Shown: one piece after another, positions 5,203 through 7,873 of the stretch
How the letters are laid out: each line of letters opens with the position of its first letter
Position numbering within the stretch: position 1 is the first letter of the stretch
Origin: Gammaproteobacteria bacterium
GTDB lineage: Bacteria; Pseudomonadota; Gammaproteobacteria; Steroidobacterales; Steroidobacteraceae
Length of the DNA stretch: 7,873 bases
Direction of reading: 5' to 3'
Assembly (NCBI GenBank): GCA_009923475.1
Contig: RFTM01000065.1
Span: 1-7,873 of the forward strand
Notes under the pieces: model-generated
What the model was told of the DNA's origin: nothing
What the model saw: only the letters and a program-made list of their open reading frames with translations
Databases searched by the model: none
Translations under genes and position numbers: made by a program

Positions 5203-6645
5203 ATGGCCCTTCCGCAGGCCGGCGCCCCGGCCCCGGCCGCTCCCGTCACGCGTTTCGCGCCGTCCCCGACCGGCGAACTGCACCTCGGCAACGCGCGCAC
5301 CGCGCTCTTCAACTGGCTGCTGGCGCGCGGGCGCGGCGGGCGCTTCCTGCTGCGCATCGAAGACACCGACGCCGGCCGCAGCCGCACCGAGTACGCGACG
5401 CAGATCCTCGACGACCTGCGCTGGCTGGGGCTCGACTGGGACGGTGACATCGTCGTGCAGTCGGCGCGCGGCCCGGCCTATGCCGAGGCGCTCGCCCGGC
5501 TCGAGGCCGACGGCCGCGCCTATCCCTGCTACTGCACGCCGGTCGAGATCGAGGTCAGCCGCCGCAGCCAGCTCGCCGCCGGCCGGCCGCCGCGCTATGC
5601 CGGCACCTGCCGCCACCTGGATGCCCACCAGCGCGCCGCACGGCTCGCCGAGGGCCGGCAGCCGACGCTGCGCTTCCGCGTGCCCGACGCCGGCCGCATC
5701 GCCTTCACCGACCTCGTGCACGGCGAGCAGGTATTCGATTGCGCCGACATCGGCGACTTCGTGCTGCGGCGCGCGGACCACAGCGCCGCGTTCTTCTTCT
5801 CGAACATCCTCGACGACGCCGACAGCGGCGTCACGGTGGTGCTGCGCGGCGAGGACCATCTCTCCAACACCCCGCGCCAGCTGCTGATCGCCGAGGCCCT
5901 CGGCCTGCGCGCGCCGGCCTACGGCCACCTGTCGCTGATCACCGGCCCGGACGGTGCGCCGCTCTCGAAGCGCCTCGGCGCGAAGACGCTGCGCGAGCTG
6001 CGCGAGACCGGTTTCCTGCCGGTCGCGCTCGTCAACCACCTCTATCGCCTCGGGCACTCGGGCGAGGCCGAGGGCCTGCAGCACCTCGACGCCCTCGCGC
6101 GCGCCTTCGACACCACGCGGCTCGTGCGCTCGCCCGCGCGCTTCGATCCGGCGCAGCTCGAGTCCTGGCAGAAGGCCGCGGTGCAGGCGCTCACGCCCGA
6201 GGCCGCGCTCGAGTGGCTGCGCCCGGCGTTGCCGGCGGGGCTCGCCCCTGCCGCGGCCCAGGGCTTCGTCGATGTCATCCGCCACAACCTGGCGCTGCCC
6301 GCCGAGCTTGCGCCCTGGTCGGCGGTGGTCTTCGGCGAGCTGCCGCCGCCCGCCGCCGCCGAGCAGGCCCTGTTGGCCGAGGCGGGCCCGGAATTCTTTG
6401 CCGCCGCCGCCGCCGCGCTGCGCGACCGCGCCGCCGGGCTCGCGGGCGGCGATCCCGCCCCCTGGAAGGCCGCCACCGCCGCGATCGCCGCCGCCACCGG
6501 GCGCAAGGGACCCGCGCTCTTCAAGCCGCTGCGCGTCGCGCTCACCGGCCAGCTGCAGGGGCCGGAGCTCGCGCCGCTCATCGCGCTCATGACCCCGGCC
6601 CGCGCCATCGCGCGGCTCGAGCGGTTATCATCCCGCGCCCCATGA
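5203..6645 (+). CDS. gltX: Glutamyl-tRNA synthetase (GluRS2-like)
   Basis: A class I aminoacyl-tRNA synthetase charging tRNA with glutamate; 480 residues, normal for bacterial GluRS. After a 14-residue Ala/Pro-rich extension comes [15 protein letters not shown], whose HLGN (27-30) is the HIGH motif, then RIEDTD (51-56). The zinc site C109-Y-C111-x24-C136-R-H138 has E. coli spacing. [17 protein letters not shown] (212-228) and LSKR (254-257, the KMSKS equivalent) complete the catalytic core. The C-terminal anticodon-binding domain ends with [17 protein letters not shown]. The [12 protein letters not shown] stretch and the C-terminal signature resemble second-type GluRS enzymes, some of which prefer tRNA-Gln; the specificity cannot be read from sequence alone. 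The zinc motif separates it from the truncated queuosine enzyme GluQ, which also lacks the anticodon-binding domain. Its stop overlaps the cysS start. Confidence 0.95.
   Translation: MALPQAGAPAPAAPVTRFAPSPTGELHLGNARTALFNWLLARGRGGRFLLRIEDTDAGRSRTEYATQILDDLRWLGLDWDGDIVVQSARGPAYAEALARLEADGRAYPCYCTPVEIEVSRRSQLAAGRPPRYAGTCRHLDAHQRAARLAEGRQPTLRFRVPDAGRIAFTDLVHGEQVFDCADIGDFVLRRADHSAAFFFSNILDDADSGVTVVLRGEDHLSNTPRQLLIAEALGLRAPAYGHLSLITGPDGAPLSKRLGAKTLRELRETGFLPVALVNHLYRLGHSGEAEGLQHLDALARAFDTTRLVRSPARFDPAQLESWQKAAVQALTPEAALEWLRPALPAGLAPAAAQGFVDVIRHNLALPAELAPWSAVVFGELPPPAAAEQALLAEAGPEFFAAAAAALRDRAAGLAGGDPAPWKAATAAIAAATGRKGPALFKPLRVALTGQLQGPELAPLIALMTPARAIARLERLSSRAP
6400..6417 (+). repeat. Short GCC trinucleotide run inside gltX
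   Basis: Five GCC codons followed by GCG encode six consecutive alanines in the anticodon-binding domain of GltX. Such a run could vary in length by slippage in steps of one residue without breaking the frame. Confidence 0.7.
6626..6631 (+). promoter_or_regulatory. -10-like box (TATCAT) in the last gltX codons, before cysS
   Basis: TATCAT matches five of six -10 consensus positions. A start point about seven bases downstream would lie near 6638, four bases before the cysS ATG. It includes part of a TTA leucine codon (6625-6627), the only TTA I noticed in gltX. No -35 was recognised, so an internal cysS promoter is only a candidate. Confidence 0.35.
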
Positions 6646-7873
6646 TCCGCATCCACGATTCGCTCACCGGCCAGAAGCAGGACCTGCGCCCGATCCGTCC
6701 CGGCGAGGTGCGCATGTACCTCTGCGGCGACACGGTCTACGACTTCTGCCACATCGGCCATGCCCGCTCGAAGGTGGCCTTCGATGTCGTGCGCCGCCAT
6801 CTCGCGCACCGCGGCTACCGCGTCGTGTTCGTGCGCAACATCACCGACATCGACGACAAGATCATCCGCCGCGCCGCCGAACTCGGCGAGCCTATCGGCA
6901 CCTTCACCGAGCGCTACATCGCCGCGATGCACGAGGACTACGACCGCCTCAACATCATGCGCCCCGACCACGAGCCCCGCGCCACGCAATATGTCCCCGG
7001 CATGGTGGCGCTCGCGCAGAGGCTCATCGAGCGCGGCCACGCCTATGTCGCCGACGACGGCGATGTCATGTACTCCGTATCGTCGTTCGCGCCCTACGGG
7101 CAGCTCTCGGGCAAGAAGCTCGCGGACCTGCGCGCCGGTGCGCGCATCGAGGTCGACGCCGCCAAGCGTGATCCGCTCGACTTCGTCCTCTGGAAGCGCG
7201 CCAAGCCGGGCGAGCCGTCCTGGGATTCGCCCTGGGGTCCGGGCCGCCCCGGCTGGCACATCGAGTGCTCGGTGATGTCCGCGGACATCCTCGGCGACGA
7301 GTTCGACATCCACGCCGGCGGCATGGACCTCAAGTTCCCGCACCACGAGAACGAGATCGCCCAGTCCTGCGCGGCCACGGGCGCGCACTTCGCCCACCTC
7401 TGGATGCACAACGGCTTCGTCAACGTCGACGACGAGAAGATGTCGAAGTCGCTCGGCAACTTCTTCACCATCCGCACCGTGCTCGACTCCGGCAAGGTCC
7501 GTCATCCCGAGGTGCTGCGCTACTTCCTCATCGGCAGCCAGTACCGCGGCCCGATCAACTATTCTTTGGCGCAGATCGGTCAGGCCGACGCCGCGCTCGG
7601 CCGCCTTTACACCGCGCTGCGCGGGCTCGATGCGCCGCCGGTGGCGGCGCCCGTGATGCCGGTGGGCGAGGGCGCGGGCGCGGCCGACACCGTCGGCGCC
7701 GCCTGGCAGGCCTTCCACGCCGCCATGGACGACGACTTCAACACCCCCGAGGCGCTGGCCGTGCTGCAGGGCCTCGCAGGCGAGATCAATCGCGCGAGCG
7801 TAGCAGGCGACGGCGCGCGCGCCACGGCCCTCGGCCGCACGCTGCGCGAGATGGGCGCCGTGCTCGGCGTGCT
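6642..7873 (+). CDS. cysS: Cysteinyl-tRNA synthetase (3' end missing)
   Basis: A class I synthetase charging tRNA-Cys. The frame is open to the window edge with 410 complete codons; E. coli CysRS has 461 residues, so about 50 are missing. The zinc that selects cysteine is bound by Cys28 (YLCGDTVYD), Cys209 (WHIECSVMS), His234 and Glu238 (KFPHHENE), the same numbers as in E. coli. HIGH is H37-I-G-H40 and KMSKS is 266-270. [10 protein letters not shown] (66-75) is another family mark. The DALR-type helical domain begins near residue 360 ([13 protein letters not shown]). The ATG overlaps the gltX stop as ATGA, so translation is probably coupled and the two genes form an operon. Residue 30 is Asp, where I recall Pro or Met in relatives; all catalytic residues are present. 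Confidence 0.97.
   Translation, partial: MIRIHDSLTGQKQDLRPIRPGEVRMYLCGDTVYDFCHIGHARSKVAFDVVRRHLAHRGYRVVFVRNITDIDDKIIRRAAELGEPIGTFTERYIAAMHEDYDRLNIMRPDHEPRATQYVPGMVALAQRLIERGHAYVADDGDVMYSVSSFAPYGQLSGKKLADLRAGARIEVDAAKRDPLDFVLWKRAKPGEPSWDSPWGPGRPGWHIECSVMSADILGDEFDIHAGGMDLKFPHHENEIAQSCAATGAHFAHLWMHNGFVNVDDEKMSKSLGNFFTIRTVLDSGKVRHPEVLRYFLIGSQYRGPINYSLAQIGQADAALGRLYTALRGLDAPPVAAPVMPVGEGAGAADTVGAAWQAFHAAMDDDFNTPEALAVLQGLAGEINRASVAGDGARATALGRTLREMGAVLGV

Noticed and set aside
5176..6285. Minus-strand open frame extending lpxH upstream to 611 codons
   Set aside because: The part beyond 5175 is antisense to gltX and low in complexity; LpxH is full length (241 residues) from the GTG at 5175, with metal residues at E. 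coli positions.
6042..7718. Minus-strand open frame of 558 codons opposite gltX and cysS
   Set aside because: Antisense shadow of two recognised synthetases, with no family motifs and composition typical of reversed GC-rich codons.

Overview
The window is a compact stretch of very GC-rich (roughly 70% by eye) bacterial housekeeping DNA. Gene content and order point to a proteobacterium, most likely a gammaproteobacterium: folC, a DedD-like SPOR gene, cvpA and purF follow each other as in E. coli. A Zn-site CxCx24CxH glutamyl-tRNA synthetase, an LpxH with E. coli residue spacing, and MiaE fit the same placement. I cannot name the genus. There are seven protein genes, two of them cut by the window edges. 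I see no RNA genes, mobile elements, CRISPR arrays or phage remains.

Layout. The 3' two thirds of folC run to base 833. After 7 bp comes the SPOR-domain gene (841-1599, TTG start), then an 85-bp gap with a promoter-like -10 box and a good Shine-Dalgarno, then cvpA (1685-2272, GTG) and purF (2276-3781), separated by 3 bp. miaE (3808-4485, GTG) follows on the same strand. lpxH lies on the minus strand (5175 down to 4450) and converges on miaE with a 36-bp coding overlap. lpxH diverges from gltX (5203-6645) across only 27 bp. cysS starts inside the gltX stop codon (ATGA overlap, 6642) and runs off the window with about 410 codons visible. Four of the seven genes are lpxH-like in using GTG or TTG starts (dedD, cvpA, miaE, lpxH).

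Functions. The left block covers folate polyglutamylation (FolC), septal peptidoglycan binding (SPOR), an inner-membrane protein of loosely defined envelope role (CvpA) and the first committed step of purine synthesis (PurF). The right block covers tRNA modification (MiaE), lipid A synthesis (LpxH) and two aminoacyl-tRNA synthetases (GltX, CysS).

I found no unknown system. The observations most worth checking are: (1) a gltX resembling the second-type (GluRS2) enzymes, sitting beside cysS and divergent from lpxH where I recall glnS in pseudomonads; (2) a codon-aligned antisense overlap in which the miaE and lpxH stop codons are each read as serine by the other gene; and (3) -10-like boxes placed so that several transcripts could begin at or very near the start codon. 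Many long open frames on the opposite strand are shadows caused by GC-rich codon use.
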